Source: Sycobia sp. Sy_11
Taxonomy: Eukaryota; Arthropoda; Insecta; Hymenoptera; Epichrysomallidae
NCBI GenBank assembly: GCA_018907035.1
Contig: JACCIC010000001.1
Location: 2,189,501 to 2,253,500, forward strand
DNA: 64,000 nucleotides
Reading direction: 5' to 3'
Shown: piece after piece, positions 24,601 through 36,516 of the stretch
How positions within the stretch are numbered: position 1 is the first letter of the stretch
Layout: every line of letters begins with the position of its first letter
The notes under the pieces: generated by a model
The model's input: only the letters and a program-made list of their open reading frames with translations
Database searches by the model: none
What the model was told of the DNA's origin: nothing
Translations under genes and position numbers: made by a program

Positions 24601-27233
24601 CCGAGGACGTGGTGCGCGACATGGCCGACATCGCGCCCATGCTCTCGGTCCTGAATTACGATCCCTACGCAAATCCGCCCAACTACGGGGCGCCGGACAA
24701 GGTCGTCAGCGAGAACACGAGGAAGTAAGAGATCGGTTACTATCCTTGAAGACTGTAAATATTATCCTTTTTATTTTATTATTTTACTTTATTCATTTGT
24801 CTATTTACTTACATATAATCATATAATACAAACACGAAATTTATAATAATATGCAAAAAAAGCGCGTAATTTTTGTCACTGCTTAACAATAATGAGTATA
24901 ATATTGAGAAGTCTTAATTATTAAAGTTGATTTATTCGTCTTAATGAGCACACCAGCAAGTTCGTTTACGATTGCATTTTAAACAGATATTATAGTTTGG
25001 TAATATTGTTCAAATGCAATTTAAAATATGACTTAAATTTCCAGTCCAGACTCAAGATCAGTGAAAAAATGATTTGCAGATGATGGAATAAACCTGAAAC
25101 GTTTATTATAATACAAAAAATTTAGCTTGTAATATGTTTTTACACAAAAAATTTTCTTTCAGTCTTTAACAGTATATAATAAAAACAATTTTAATTCATA
25201 GAAATATTATTATAAATTTTAGTCAACATTCTTTATAATTCATTTAATTCAATTACTAATATCTTTTTAATTTTTTATTACTAATAGCTTATAGCAGTAT
25301 TTTGGATATCAACTAAGGAATTAATTATTCAGCATGCATAATTATGATATTATATTTTAATTTATTCGTTGCCATGTCGATCGCATAAGCAATAATAATG
25401 TAACCAAATTATTAATTCGAAATAATTGAATCATAAAAAAAAATTTTTGCTTGTGCCTGATTTTTGAGGATTATAAGTATAGTGCTATCGAAAATGTACG
25501 TTTACTATACAATTGTGATGAATTTTTTTGGCCATTTGCCGACGATTGAACCATTAGAAGCAAATTATTTCAGTCATTCAATTGAAACACAAAAGCACAT
25601 ACCAATATTGATTTTTAAGGTTTAAACAAAATCATTTTTCACTTTACTGCATAGCAAGAAGCCAATTGATAAAGGAATAAAGTATTCTTCTCATTTAGAT
25701 GTTCCAAAAATAGATTTATCTTATTGCTTTGCGTGAAATTTGATTTTACATTTTGATTATCCGGTGATAAAATTATACTTTTCCATAGGCTATGCGCGAA
25801 GTAACCGCAAAACTTATTAAAAATCCTAAAAAAAGCCTAAAAATCGTAATTAGACACCTGCTGTCAAATTGGAGTTAAATAACTGTTTTAATTTACCAAA
25901 GAACCGAATAACTATTAATCTACATGTTTTGATATATAATAAAGTCAAAAATAAATAAAAAATTCAGTATTGAGTATATCTGATATGAAAGATTGTTTCA
26001 AAATTTTAACCTTTAGACTGCCGGCATGGCTCATATATGAGCCACCTGTGACCTTGACAGCTACTCTAGAGATATGAGGTGTTTTTATGTATAAATTTTG
26101 CACATCAAAAATATTAATTTATAAGGAAAAAATGCCAGCAGTCTAAAGGTTAAATAACTTCTTATGAAACTTTAATATATTTTAATTTATTTCTGATAAT
26201 AAAATGGTATTCAAAAATCCATAATCAATTCATCACTATTACATTAAAAATGACATTATGCAATATGGGAATAAAATTCGATTTTACGCGCTAAAATGAT
26301 CGGCGAGCACACAGCATATAAAACTATATTCCTCTGTTGCCACTTCATGTTAGATAGCAATTGGAATATTCTAAATTAAAAGGAGTATTTTATATTCAAA
26401 ATAAGGCAAAAAACTTAGGTTTTAAGCCAGATGTGTTATAAAGTCCCTTGAATAATGAAATCTAACTTACATTTTATCATTTTCGTCAAAAAAACTCCAA
26501 TCACTATCACAATCCGAAATATGCAAATCAGCAGAACGGAAGATAAATATAATCGAATAACGCAACTCCAGCCTATCAAAGCATCATTAAATACATAATA
26601 AAAATATCTTTTGCTGATAGAATAGTGCGTAAATTAATAAAAAAGTGGTCAACTTCAAAGGTCAGGCGTAGGTATTTATTTTTTTCTTTCTGAATGGAAA
26701 CAATTAATTACAATACTAATAATTTATAATATCACACGCGTATATAAAAGAGTAAAGCACATTTATTTAGCATTGTAATTATTTAATTTAGATTTATTAA
26801 AAATGTAATGTTGATTAATTAAGACCGACACTCTTTATAGTAACTGCTTTGAACTTTATTCTCCTGATTACTCCAGGTTTTGAAACTGTTTCTTAACTGT
26901 GGATTTCCTAAAATTTCTTTCGTGTCAAGACCAATTTTAATGTACACATATACACATTTTAAAATTTGTTATATGACAGAAAAAATTGGCAATATATATA
27001 AAAGCAATAAGGCTTACAGTATAAACATACATATTTTGTATTAATTTATCTTAAGCGTAACTGTATATATTTGCACTGACTAACGAAAAAATCTCCTCTC
27101 TGTTCTCCCCCTCCCCCTTCTCCGACACAGGGTCCTGACCAACAATCAAGCCTGGGAGGAGAAGGCCAAGGCCCTCGAGCTCGGCAAAACGTTCGCCCCG
27201 ACGTCCGACAACGCGAGCGCGGCGCACGCGTGA
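15524..27233 (+). CDS. Tpst: Protein-tyrosine sulfotransferase (Tpst), six exons, N terminus missing
   Basis: Transfers sulfate from PAPS to tyrosines of secreted and membrane proteins in the trans-Golgi; family members are type II membrane proteins. Exons: 15524-15657, 20272-20380, 22111-22305, 23600-23853, 24527-24724, 27131-27233, all GT-AG and in frame, giving 330 residues plus TGA. Visible features, numbered from the first residue here: the PAPS 5'-phosphosulfate loop VPRSGTT (26-32), CGQETR (46-51), CNKDP (106-110), the 3'-phosphate-binding [10 protein letters not shown] (132-141) and the C-terminal [11 protein letters not shown] motif. Catalytic residues of human TPST2 (Arg78, Glu99, Lys158, Ser285) correspond to Arg28, Glu49, Lys108 and Ser235. 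Cysteine pairs 46/106 and 175/183 keep the family spacing. About 50 N-terminal residues, including the signal anchor, are not identified; they need at least one exon upstream. The exons are far more GC-rich than the introns. Confidence 0.97.
16077..16111. repeat. (AT)n microsatellite
   Basis: Pure AT tract in the first visible Tpst intron. Confidence 0.96.
16179..16207. repeat. Perfect short hairpin
   Basis: A 12-bp arm, ATTTTCAGTCAC, and its exact reverse complement are separated by a 5-base loop (CAAAA). The stem is too short for a microRNA precursor by itself. Confidence 0.75.
16980..17580. promoter_or_regulatory. GC-richer intronic patch, possible enhancer
   Basis: Within AT-rich intron this patch has raised CpG content, no open frame of note, and several homeodomain-like TAAT/ATTA and ATCGAT words. 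The composition resembles conserved intronic regulatory DNA. This is inference only. Confidence 0.18.
20272..20380 (+). CDS. Tpst: Tpst exon with the catalytic Glu
   Basis: Completes the split Arg codon, then encodes [12 protein letters not shown] and a basic/acidic helix ending AGVTKE in phase 0, before GTCAGT. It contains the catalytic base Glu and the first disulfide Cys. Confidence 0.96.
20381..22110 (+). other. Tpst intron (1.7 kb)
   Basis: AT-rich and non-coding, with a (GT)n tract at 21639-21668 and a GC-rich 3' third (about 21720-22110). The longer frames there run into the next exon by chance. Confidence 0.85.
21639..21668. repeat. (GT)n microsatellite
   Basis: Pure GT tract after a short AT tract, in a Tpst intron. 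Confidence 0.96.
22111..22305 (+). CDS. Tpst: Tpst exon with the 3'-phosphate-binding motif
   Basis: Phase 0 at both ends, 65 codons. It encodes VMDSAIAAF, the [12 protein letters not shown] segment with the catalytic Lys and a disulfide Cys, and the [15 protein letters not shown] motif that contacts the PAPS 3'-phosphate. Confidence 0.97.
22306..23599 (+). other. Tpst intron (1.3 kb)
   Basis: AT-rich and non-coding, with a short (AT)n tract near 22988-23007. No mobile element was recognised. Confidence 0.85.
23600..23853 (+). CDS. Tpst: Tpst exon, central substrate-binding region
   Basis: Starts in phase 0 and ends after two bases of a Lys codon, before GTACGT. It encodes VTITGFDL, the QCMMKWN segment, the second cysteine pair (eight residues apart) and YEQLVLHP through [11 protein letters not shown]. 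Confidence 0.97.
23854..24526 (+). other. Tpst intron (0.67 kb)
   Basis: Non-coding. Frames reading through either splice site carry no family similarity. Confidence 0.85.
24527..24724 (+). CDS. Tpst: Tpst exon with the catalytic Ser and C-terminal core
   Basis: Completes the Lys codon, then encodes [13 protein letters not shown], where the first Ser is the catalytic Ser, and the [10 protein letters not shown] and [11 protein letters not shown] motifs. It ends after two bases of a Lys codon, before GTAAGA. Confidence 0.97.
24725..27130 (+). other. Last Tpst intron (2.4 kb)
   Basis: Strongly AT-rich. It contains one MITE at 26006-26153 and ends in a long C/T-rich acceptor tract. Confidence 0.85.
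26006..26153. mobile_element. piggyBac-like MITE with TTAA ends
   Basis: A 148-bp element bounded by TTAA on both sides. The 22-bp outer sequences, TTAA included (26006-26027 and 26132-26153), are inverted repeats with one mismatch and begin CCTTTAGACTGC inside the TTAA. The interior carries a 16-bp palindrome, GGCTCATATATGAGCC, from about 26028. There is no coding capacity. TTAA target-site duplication is the hallmark of the piggyBac superfamily, so this is most likely a non-autonomous relative moved by such a transposase. The near-identity of its ends suggests fairly recent insertion. Confidence 0.8.
27131..27233 (+). CDS. Tpst: Tpst last coding exon
   Basis: Completes the Lys codon, then encodes 33 residues ([19 protein letters not shown], then a Ser/Ala-rich end) to TGA at 27231-27233. 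The extreme C terminus is not conserved in the family, so the stop rests on the reading frame alone. Confidence 0.9.
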
Positions 27234-27740
27234 CGACGGCCGTCGTACGCGCCCTCGCCCCTCGCCGACCTCATCTCGAGGCTCCGCCACGGCGCCGAGG
27301 GCCTCGGCCGCCGCGCTTAACCCGCGGCCCGCCTGGACGGGGACGGTGGCAGCCGCGGCGGCGGCGGGCGGAGAGCCGCGGCTCGACTTGCGCCCGTGTA
27401 AACCAACACGGGCGGAGCGACGACGGGAGCGAGGACGGACGATCTCGGTGGACGTGCGAGCGGCTGGCTGCGCCAGAGGGGCGATTATTGCGCGAAGAGC
27501 GCGCGATACTTCGAGAGAAGGAATAGATGTATAGTTATACCGAGTGACGGGAGGGGAAGGGATGAAGAAAGGGGGCATCGGCACCTTCTTAATTTACCGA
27601 GGCCCCCTCCCACTCGCCCCCGACTCCTCGTCCCCTTGTTCGCCCACTCGAGGCAGATTGTAAACGCGTGATTATGTGATGCGTAGCCGCTTAATTTTAA
27701 TCATTGGTTTATAGGGGGCGCGTGTGAGCGAGGCGTCCCG
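27234..27740 (+). other. Very GC-rich sequence after the Tpst stop, probably proximal 3' UTR
   Basis: Immediately after the stop, about 300 bp are extremely rich in CpG and C/G with many possible stem-loops, followed by a moderately GC-rich segment. The frames on both strands are composition artefacts (Arg/Ala/Pro/Gly). Confidence 0.55.
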
Positions 27741-30700
27741 CCTATCTATCGAGAATTATACTGATATTTTTTCGGAGAAACGGTTTATATGAGAATTCGA
27801 TCGTTCGCCGATCTAATTTTAATGTCGCTGTTATTGGGAGCGAGGTGTAAAAGGATTCGTTCTTTTTCCCATTTTCTTTCTCAACATCGACACGCGACAT
27901 GATTTCAGCATTCCTTTTCCCTTTGAATGTGAGCAGGGCTCGATCGCGATTGTATTTATATAACTCGATTTATTGTAACCTGTCGTTTTAATATCAAATT
28001 TTACGTATTAAGATCGTTAAATGTGAAAAATGCATCTGAAATGGGTAACCGAAGCCTTTTGTTTATTGCTTAAGTGATGAAATAGAAAAATTCACTTGGC
28101 AATTGTGTTTTTTTCCGTATTATCCATATTTAACTTCTTTTGAATTTTAAAATTTAATGCTTAATTAAAATTTGGTCCATTTCACTTGAGGGTATTTTCA
28201 CCATTGTGACAATAGGATAGCATTTTGTATTTGCTTGTATTATTTTATTTGACTGTCATAAAGGTTAATACACTTATATTGAAATAGACGAATTTTTTGG
28301 TGTATCGTCATCTTGAGGGAGTGTAAAATAGATTTCAATTGAAGGTAGATTTTGAATCAATTTGATTATTTAATAGTCACTTGGCAAATTTATTGGAATT
28401 TTTACTTTCATCCAATTTCGGTGCACAGTGTCAAAAAAAACTGTTAAATAGTTTTAACACGTCTACTACAGGATTCCTGCTGTCACAAAGATGCATTATT
28501 AATAATTTGAGTGATTTATAACAATTAATTTAAATAATTGCATTGGGAAAGATTATTTTTGGCTGTGCGCATAGAATGCATGCATCGTTTCGCATATGTA
28601 TATTTCAACAAAATGTTTATAATTCTTTAAATAAGAAGTTGTAAGATACATCTAAGAAAGATTCTAAATAAGATATTGATAAATTCGAAAATTTACGAGA
28701 CTAATTTTATGGAAAAGACAAAATTAAACGTACGAATGATTTATTATTGATGAATTAAAAAAGGATCCGCAGTCGATGCAGATTTTCAGCGATTAATATT
28801 TAATTTTTAGTTTTTCAAGAAATAATAGGGATTTGTAAGCCCTGCCAAAGATAAAGCGATCCATTTAAAATTTAAAATCCCATTATGTGATGCGCGTGAG
28901 TTGCTTCTCGTAAGCGCAATATATCTGCAAGATGGACGCTCAATATAAAACCACTTCCATATAATTCCAGGATCTTGCATAAGATTAAACTATTTAGTCT
29001 AAAAATTAATTCTAAAATAATTAGATAGAAATTGTAATAAATTTAATTAGGTTATAAAATAATTAATTATTAATAATTAATCATTCTAAATTTAATTCTG
29101 AAATAATCAAATAAATTAGTTTATTCATAACAACGAAATTATTTTAACGCTCGTAGTTGATTGATTGTATTGAATTAATTGTATGAATCATGTCGAGCGA
29201 AGAAGCGAATTAATTATGATGTTCTAAGAATTTTTTGTCGCATGGTTAAAAAAAATACTAGAAAAAAATTTTAATCTAAGGTAATTTTTAAAATTACTAG
29301 TTAGTTTAAATTAACGCGATATATCAATAAGTTGAAAAATTTCGTAGTATTTAAAATTTGTTATTGTATGAGCTTTTATAGTCACGGTAGAGGTTATAAA
29401 ATCATGCACATATATGCCCTTTTATCTAAAAGTAATATATATATATATATAAGTGTTGTGCATTAGATATATTTATATGGAAAAGATATGAATCATTACT
29501 AAAAAATATTCGCTAATTTCTTTATAATTGAAAATTAAATATTTAGCATTTGGAACAAAAAATTTTTATTGATTAATGTAAGAGAGCTTAGAGAAGAACG
29601 CATGGAAGTTTTTGTATATTGATTTTTCGGAACATATTATAACAAGGAAACTTTCATAAAAATTTTGTATAAATGGAAATTTTATTTGTAAAAAGCGTAT
29701 ACTTAATTATATATATACAATATATATACAATATATCGTATAATTTAATAAGTGCGACTCTACCGCGGCCATACAAACCCACTTAATATTGCGTGCGTGG
29801 AAAGGCAAGACAAAACTGCCCTATCGACTCTCAGGATCGAGCCATATCCTACGAGGTGGATAAAGCAGTTTACACCCACGCATGTTTGATTTTTACGGCA
29901 GTTGAAATATTAACCAATGTACAAATGACTATATAATTATCAGTTATTGTATTTATGGATAAATTGTTTAAATTAAAAATTTCATAATATTAATGTACTT
30001 ACGATTCTTCGTTAAGTTATTATCGAATTATCGATCTTATATTGATATAGTTATTTCAGATAAATTATTTTTAAAAGGTTTTGTGATTAATACTTAGTAG
30101 ACGTTATAACTAAGGCATAAGTATAGATTCATTCGAAAAAATATGAATTCAACTATAATCTTTAAATCTCCATTTAAATATATTTTTTAAGACGAATGAG
30201 TGTAATTTTTATTCAGTTAACGAATTATATATATTATTATATGTTTTAAATTAATTTAATATCTGTTAATGCATTTGTAAATAAAGCATAAAAGTAATCC
30301 GCTTGAAAAATAATATTCGTTGCTATTCTATGAACGATTACTCGACTGTTCATCTGAGTGTAATTGTAATTACGAACTATCAATTGTAAAGATTATGTAA
30401 ACGTTTCTACCAGCGTACACAAGTGAGAATAACAAAATGCACAAGAATCTTATACTTTATCTGAATCGATTAAAATATCGAATTTGTGGTTAAAATGAAT
30501 GAATTAAAAAAATAATAATATTACATCTAGTATCTGGTATTCAAATTTGTTCAATTGCAATCTTTTCATCAATTATGAACCAAACTAGATGAAAAAACGG
30601 AAACACAATAACATAGAAACAATTTTGACTGATTTTTACACAAAAAAATGTTTAAAGAGGCTAATTGCATTTGTATATTTATATGAATCGCTTCGCGATT

Positions 30701-33700
30701 TTCACAAAGGTGCTAAGAGGTTCATTTTCATTTCATATGTCGTACAAGAATAACAAATTATCTATGTATTGTACAATGTATAAAAATCCGAGAGACAAAC
30801 TTACCTAGGATATTTATTATTATAAATATCGAGAAAATTAGACTTTAAATCTATAATGCTGACATTAAAACAATGTAAAGGTCATCCTCGATGAACGAAA
30901 TATATTGTGTGTAAATCTCAGTGCATGTATGCGTTTCGTGGGCGAGATGGCCAAACAAAGGTAATACAACAATGTCCGCACAAAACCTCATTTCAGCGAT
31001 TTAACAAAATCTACTGTAATTTCCAATCATTAGAAGAATAATTTTTAGCATCTTTCATACATTAACATTATATACTGACAGTTAAAAATTTTAATAGCAT
31101 AGAATGTTTTATCTCGAACTTTTAACGCATTATGTGGAATATTTAGGTGAGTGGCCAGTAATATAGGCTTTTATGACAGAATATTATAATATCAAGTTCC
31201 TTTCAAATTTTTAAAAATACTTGAAATATTCTTTATTAAGTATTATTTCCGGATTGAATTATAAAGTTCGTGTTCAGAAAATATTCAGATGTTTTCTTGT
31301 AAATTTTAAATTATCATTGAGATTTAATCCAGTAAATAATATTTTCTAGTATCAAAAAAAAATTATCAATAGAAATCATTTGAATATTTTTTTATATACA
31401 AATAAATTCTGCCATAATCGTAATTTATCAATTTCTCATTATAGATCTTAAGTTATTAATATAGTACAGGATTATGCGATAATCCGATAAAATAACAAAA
31501 AAATACACTAAGCTTCGTTCCGATTCCGGCATTGTTTTTTAAGAGTCGCCTCTGTGGTACTCGGCATATAAATAATATAATCAAGACGAGAAGGTATGAA
31601 ACATTACCTATAGCGCTAATTTAATGCGATTGTACAGAAAGCAGAAAATATTTGTAATATTGTCGTGCGTGATATAAAATAGCTGATGACTTGGGATGTT
31701 GCCTCGATAGAGGTGTTCGATCGATGTTTTCTTTTTCTTGTTTCATTGTGGCGCAAATATTGTTGCGGATCTTACAATGGAGAATCTTAACAATCGAGCG
31801 TCATTGATTTTATTTGATTATAATCTACTTGGCAACTATATTTCTGATGTATTTAGTGAGATCGTCGACTGCTCCATTTAATCATGCGACGCTGTTTACT
31901 TCAAAAGAAATAAAAAATAAGCGTTGACTATCAACGAATTGACTTTTAGCTTGTAATATGACATTGCCCATGTGTCAGCAGTGTTAATGTCTATGAAACT
32001 ATAAAAATAAAATAAATTATTTTAATATTAAATCATATATTTTTTCTTCCTTTGTACAACACTAGATTAAATAATAAATTAATCAAAACCCTAGAATAAA
32101 TTTTAACAAAAGTCCTTAATCGCTTAGCAATAAAAATTATTTATGTTCAAATATTTTTTTAAAATTCGTAATAGTTGGAGTAGACTTCCCTTTACATTTT
32201 CTTTATTTTAAATGAATATCAAATAAAAATATAGCTTTGATTATAGATTACATTAAAGTACAAGTTTTTATAATTGAAATAGCTATTTTATGATTAGATC
32301 ATATTATCTTTATCATATCATATTATATATATACAGTATAAGATGTGTTTTATACCAGCTGTGTATCATGCAAGAAACTATTGTTGATAAATGTTAAATA
32401 TTTTATTAAGAATTATAATTTAATTAGGAATCAGAAGTTAGGAATAGATTAGGAGATATATTTCAATACTACCGTATATCCGAAGTAGGACTATAAAAAT
32501 AAATTAAGTCAACTTAACATTCAAGTTTTTACTTATATTGGCTCTTAAAAGTACATACATCATGACAGAAACTATTACAATTATTTACAACTCTTCAAAT
32601 GTAATGGATAATACATTAATTTATTATTTAGAATTCATAATTCAATTAAAAGAGTTTTTTTATATATTACATGTAAAGGGTAAAAAAATTCTGAGTATTA
32701 TAAGCTACACTATATATTGATCATCTTGAAATAATAAAGAAACAAGATAAACTTTAGTTATCTTTGGCAGTTCTCAGACTTGTATTGCACTTTAAACGAA
32801 AGTTCAAACAAAATTGCGTACATTCTAGGATGAATCATATTAATTACAAAGTATAATTTTTACATCTACATATTACAAGCAGTAAAAATATTTTTCACCT
32901 TTCTATAAATTCAAATATAATTCGAACTTTGTATTTACTCTATAAAATATCAAATACTAATAATTCCTTCAAAAGAAAATTACATAAATAATTCGATTAA
33001 AATATTAATTATAATTTATTGTTGAATTTTTATCAATCATATAGTTATCGTCTATACAGTACCATAAATAATTAAGACAAATGATAACTTAAATAATAAT
33101 GTTGATGATTTTTAATCATTCATGTGCAATGTAAATTCAAATGCTGGTTATTTTAAAGAAACATTTTATATAATATATTTGATTTTCCATAAACTGAACA
33201 CCGCATATTATTACTAAATTTTAAACTAATAATGTTAAATCTTATTACTATAAATTTAAATCTTATTATTACCCGCTGTTCTATAATATATACAGTGATA
33301 TTTCATACTTTTATCATAATATAAAAATATAGACGTTTGAAATTGAATTTCATAAAGAATTAAAATTAAAAAATTTTATTTAGGTTTTAGGTAATTTTTC
33401 GTAAAAGCTGCTAATATTGAAAATGTGATTCCTACATTTGCAAATAGATAAAAAAATATGAAAATTGTGCTTTGTATTTTATTTTTATGCAATTTGAAAA
33501 ATTTATTTTTATAGTATAAAATTGTATTAAAAATATTTTAATATTTTAAGAAATAAATAACGATAGTATATATAATTAAAATACCTTTTAGAACTGAACA
33601 CTATTATTTTGATTTTAATTATCTATTTATTGAAACGAAAGAACAAATGATATTTATTTTATTAATGTAATTTATTATAATATTATAACCATCCGCATTT

Positions 33701-36119
33701 TTCTAATTCTGAAGTTGAACTTAAATCAAAAGTAATGCTTAAAATTATAAAGTTTAAGCGAAATATTTTCCTGTATTTTTGAGAGCATCCATAAAAAGCA
33801 AATCGCTGATGCTCGTGGAATGATTGTAAAATATAGCACGTAATGCTCTATTCAACCTGTTTTAATATAAATACTGGTTTATTTTTGGAAAAAAATCAAA
33901 TACGTTAAGAAAAAAGTGACGCAATATCATGGTCAGTTCAACTGTCTGAATTTGAAAGTAAATACATATGTACAAAGTACATTCCTTGAAGATAACAATA
34001 CTCTTTCATTTTTCTAAATGTCTTAAATTTCTTAAATGAACTTTAACAAATTATAGATTTATATGTTTAAATTTTTGTTGGAAATTCCAATTGTTTCTTT
34101 GATAGCGGGTTCAATAAAGTATTTCTTAGGAAACAATCGCTACTTGTACGGAAACTATTAGCCAGTTTCTCATACCAGCTGTCATAAAAAGACAAAACAG
34201 GTGTTACCATCATGACTCTGAAGTTAATGAGCTCCAATAATAATAAATTCACCTATTTCTTTATAAAATGTACTTTTCAAATGATCAACAACAAGATTTC
34301 TTTTTTTAACCTTATAAATATTATTTTTATTTTTCATAATAATCAAATTAGTAGATTGAATCTCAAACAATGGAAATGCTTTAATTTCTGTAAAAGAAAT
34401 CGTTATATATCTGTCGGAATTAATCCACAATTAAAAATTTTGAAAATGCCATTAGTAAACTTTGAATTGATACATTGTGTACTACGAATAAATATATCAA
34501 TTTAAGTAAATATACATTCAGGAATCGTTCATTATATATTTTAATTAAATTCAGTAAGTCTTTGTTGGCTTAGTATTCATTTTATATTATTTTGATGATG
34601 AAATTAATGATATAGTTGTTTGAATGTATGAACGGTCAATAGCACTTGAATTAGAAAGTGTAATACAACGTTACAGAATAAAGTTTCAAGCAAACGCCTG
34701 AAATGTAATACTTATGTAATTAATGTACGGTTGAAATGAAAACAGTACTATTTTTAAAATAATTTTTTCTCTCATTTAGGGTGTTATTTGAACTGATTTT
34801 AAACAAAATTTTGTGGTTTCAATGTACTGATTATATAAGACTAATTTCACGAATTTTTGTACAATTATTTTCTCCCACAGATCAACAATTTTGTAAAAGT
34901 AAATAAATAAATAAGTCGAAGTTATTAATCTATTTATAAAGATAGACGAATTAACTTAACTGTAAATCATGAATAGAATCATGTGTTCAAAATTTAAAGG
35001 TATAAAACTTTATCATCAATCCATTTCACTACATAATTTTACACATTTTTACATTACATAATTTTAAACATTTCATTACTAGTTTGAAAAAAAAGAAATC
35101 TCTCTCAAAACTGCGTCCTAACACTTTGCCAAAACAAACAAGACTGGATCAGCGGCTCTTAAAGTCATCCAAATTATTATCTTTACTGTCCAACCCAGTG
35201 ATCGCAAAGATGCACGTCGTTTGAGAATATAGGAGTAAATAACTGGAATCTTTTTCGAAACACAAGGTCATCAAGTTTCTCACACAAACATTTATGCTTT
35301 ATGCACCCTTCCAACAAATATCTGGTTCTTATAGTCTTAGAAGTATACAACTTGATCACTGACTTGTTCCCAAGTTATTATTGGTGCTTTCAATGTCTAA
35401 AGCAATGGGCACAGGTTTGCCACCTTTGTATACATATCGACCATCGACAGTACAATCTAATTAACAGTATGTCACAGGGAAAAAACAGTTTCTTATAATA
35501 TATATTGGACTAGACTAGATGGTCGTGTTCTTGATCTACTAATACTTCAGATCGCTGTGTGTTGATTTTTGTTATCGAAATTAAGTTACAATTTACCCTG
35601 GTAGATATATAACTTGTTTTTCTTTTTAACAGTTTTAAGTTATATGTTCAACATTCATTGGCTAGCAACAAGCCAGTATTTAAGTATTTTTAAAATGTTC
35701 ATCAAACTTTACTCTAAAAATGGTTTTGATTCTGACTAAGGTGTAAAGATAACGACAATGTTTTTGGATCATACACATTTTTTCAACTGCTTATCTTCTT
35801 CTGTATAAATTTAAAAAGACAGGCCGATTAAGAACCAAATAAATTTTACAGAGTTCCTTTCAAAAAAAAAAAAAAAAAAAAACAATCTACCGAGACACAA
35901 ATATATCCTTTCAATGAGACAAAGATATCAATCCATGATTCTATACTGTCCATAAATTTTCGAGTTCACATTCTGTCCCAGCAGATGAAGGATATATACC
36001 TCATCAAACTTGCAATAATGAACTGTCCAATTTAATTAATGACTGCTCTAGGGTCACTGAAAAATTCTAATCCTAAAAGTCCATCATTGCTTTAGTCGTT
36101 AAATTAACTAATCCAATTT
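27741..36119. other. AT-rich sequence between the convergent genes, including both 3' UTRs
   Basis: No coding sequence was recognised. The plus-strand Tpst 3' UTR and minus-strand AdoR 3' UTR must end in here. The first canonical AATAAA found after the Tpst stop is about 29036-29041, with further ones at 31909-31914 and 32006-32016. On the minus strand the first found after the AdoR stop is about 34331-34326. In DNA this AT-rich these hexamers can be chance. A GC-rich islet at 29755-29895 and a poly-A run at about 35864-35881 are the other visible features. Confidence 0.5.
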
Positions 36120-36516
36120 TCACTCGCTCACTGATTTCTCCTTCTCCTCGGCGGTCATTTCCTCCATCTCTTGGCCAATTTCCGTCCTCCAAGATGCGCT
36201 ACGATTGACGTCTGCCTCGATCACCAGCTGCGACTCAGGCTGCGTGATCGTTGTCGTCATTTCCGTGGTCCTTATTCCTTCCTCCTCGCCCTCGTCGTCG
36301 CAGTCGACGAACTGCAGCGTCACTTCGAAATCGTACGTCCTCAGCTCCATCGTTGGAATTACGCCTGCTGCGGTTACTTCCGTGCCCATTGTAACAAACT
36401 GCTCCGGATGCTCGCTGACGCTGCCACGCCGACTCTTCGGTGACGGAGTCGTCGCGGAAGGTCGTCTGCTGGTATTACAACAGGATTGTTGTGCGTGGAT
36501 TTCCGGTTTAGATTTA
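36120..36516 (-). CDS. AdoR: AdoR last exon, cytoplasmic tail
   Basis: Acceptor TTGCAG precedes 36516. The first base completes an Asn codon split across a 9.2-kb intron, and the frame then stays open for 131 codons to TGA. The exon encodes NKSKPEIH, a Ser/Thr/Pro/Arg-rich stretch with RRPS (36467-36456) and RRGS (36431-36420), then a Glu/Asp/Thr-rich end. I recognise no domain; assignment to AdoR rests on the exact phase match with the upstream donor, the coding-like composition and strand. RRxS matches the consensus for protein kinase A, which adenosine receptors can activate through Gs. The phosphorylation itself is inference. Confidence 0.8.

Noticed and set aside
27051..27584. Long minus-strand open frame across the Tpst last exon and following GC-rich DNA
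   Set aside because: Arg/Ala/Pro-rich translation of CpG-rich sequence, antisense to a well-supported coding exon, with no motif.
29800..29870. Possible 18S rRNA-derived fragment
   Set aside because: Only a short run resembles rRNA and the match breaks down at once, so it is reported only as an unexplained islet.
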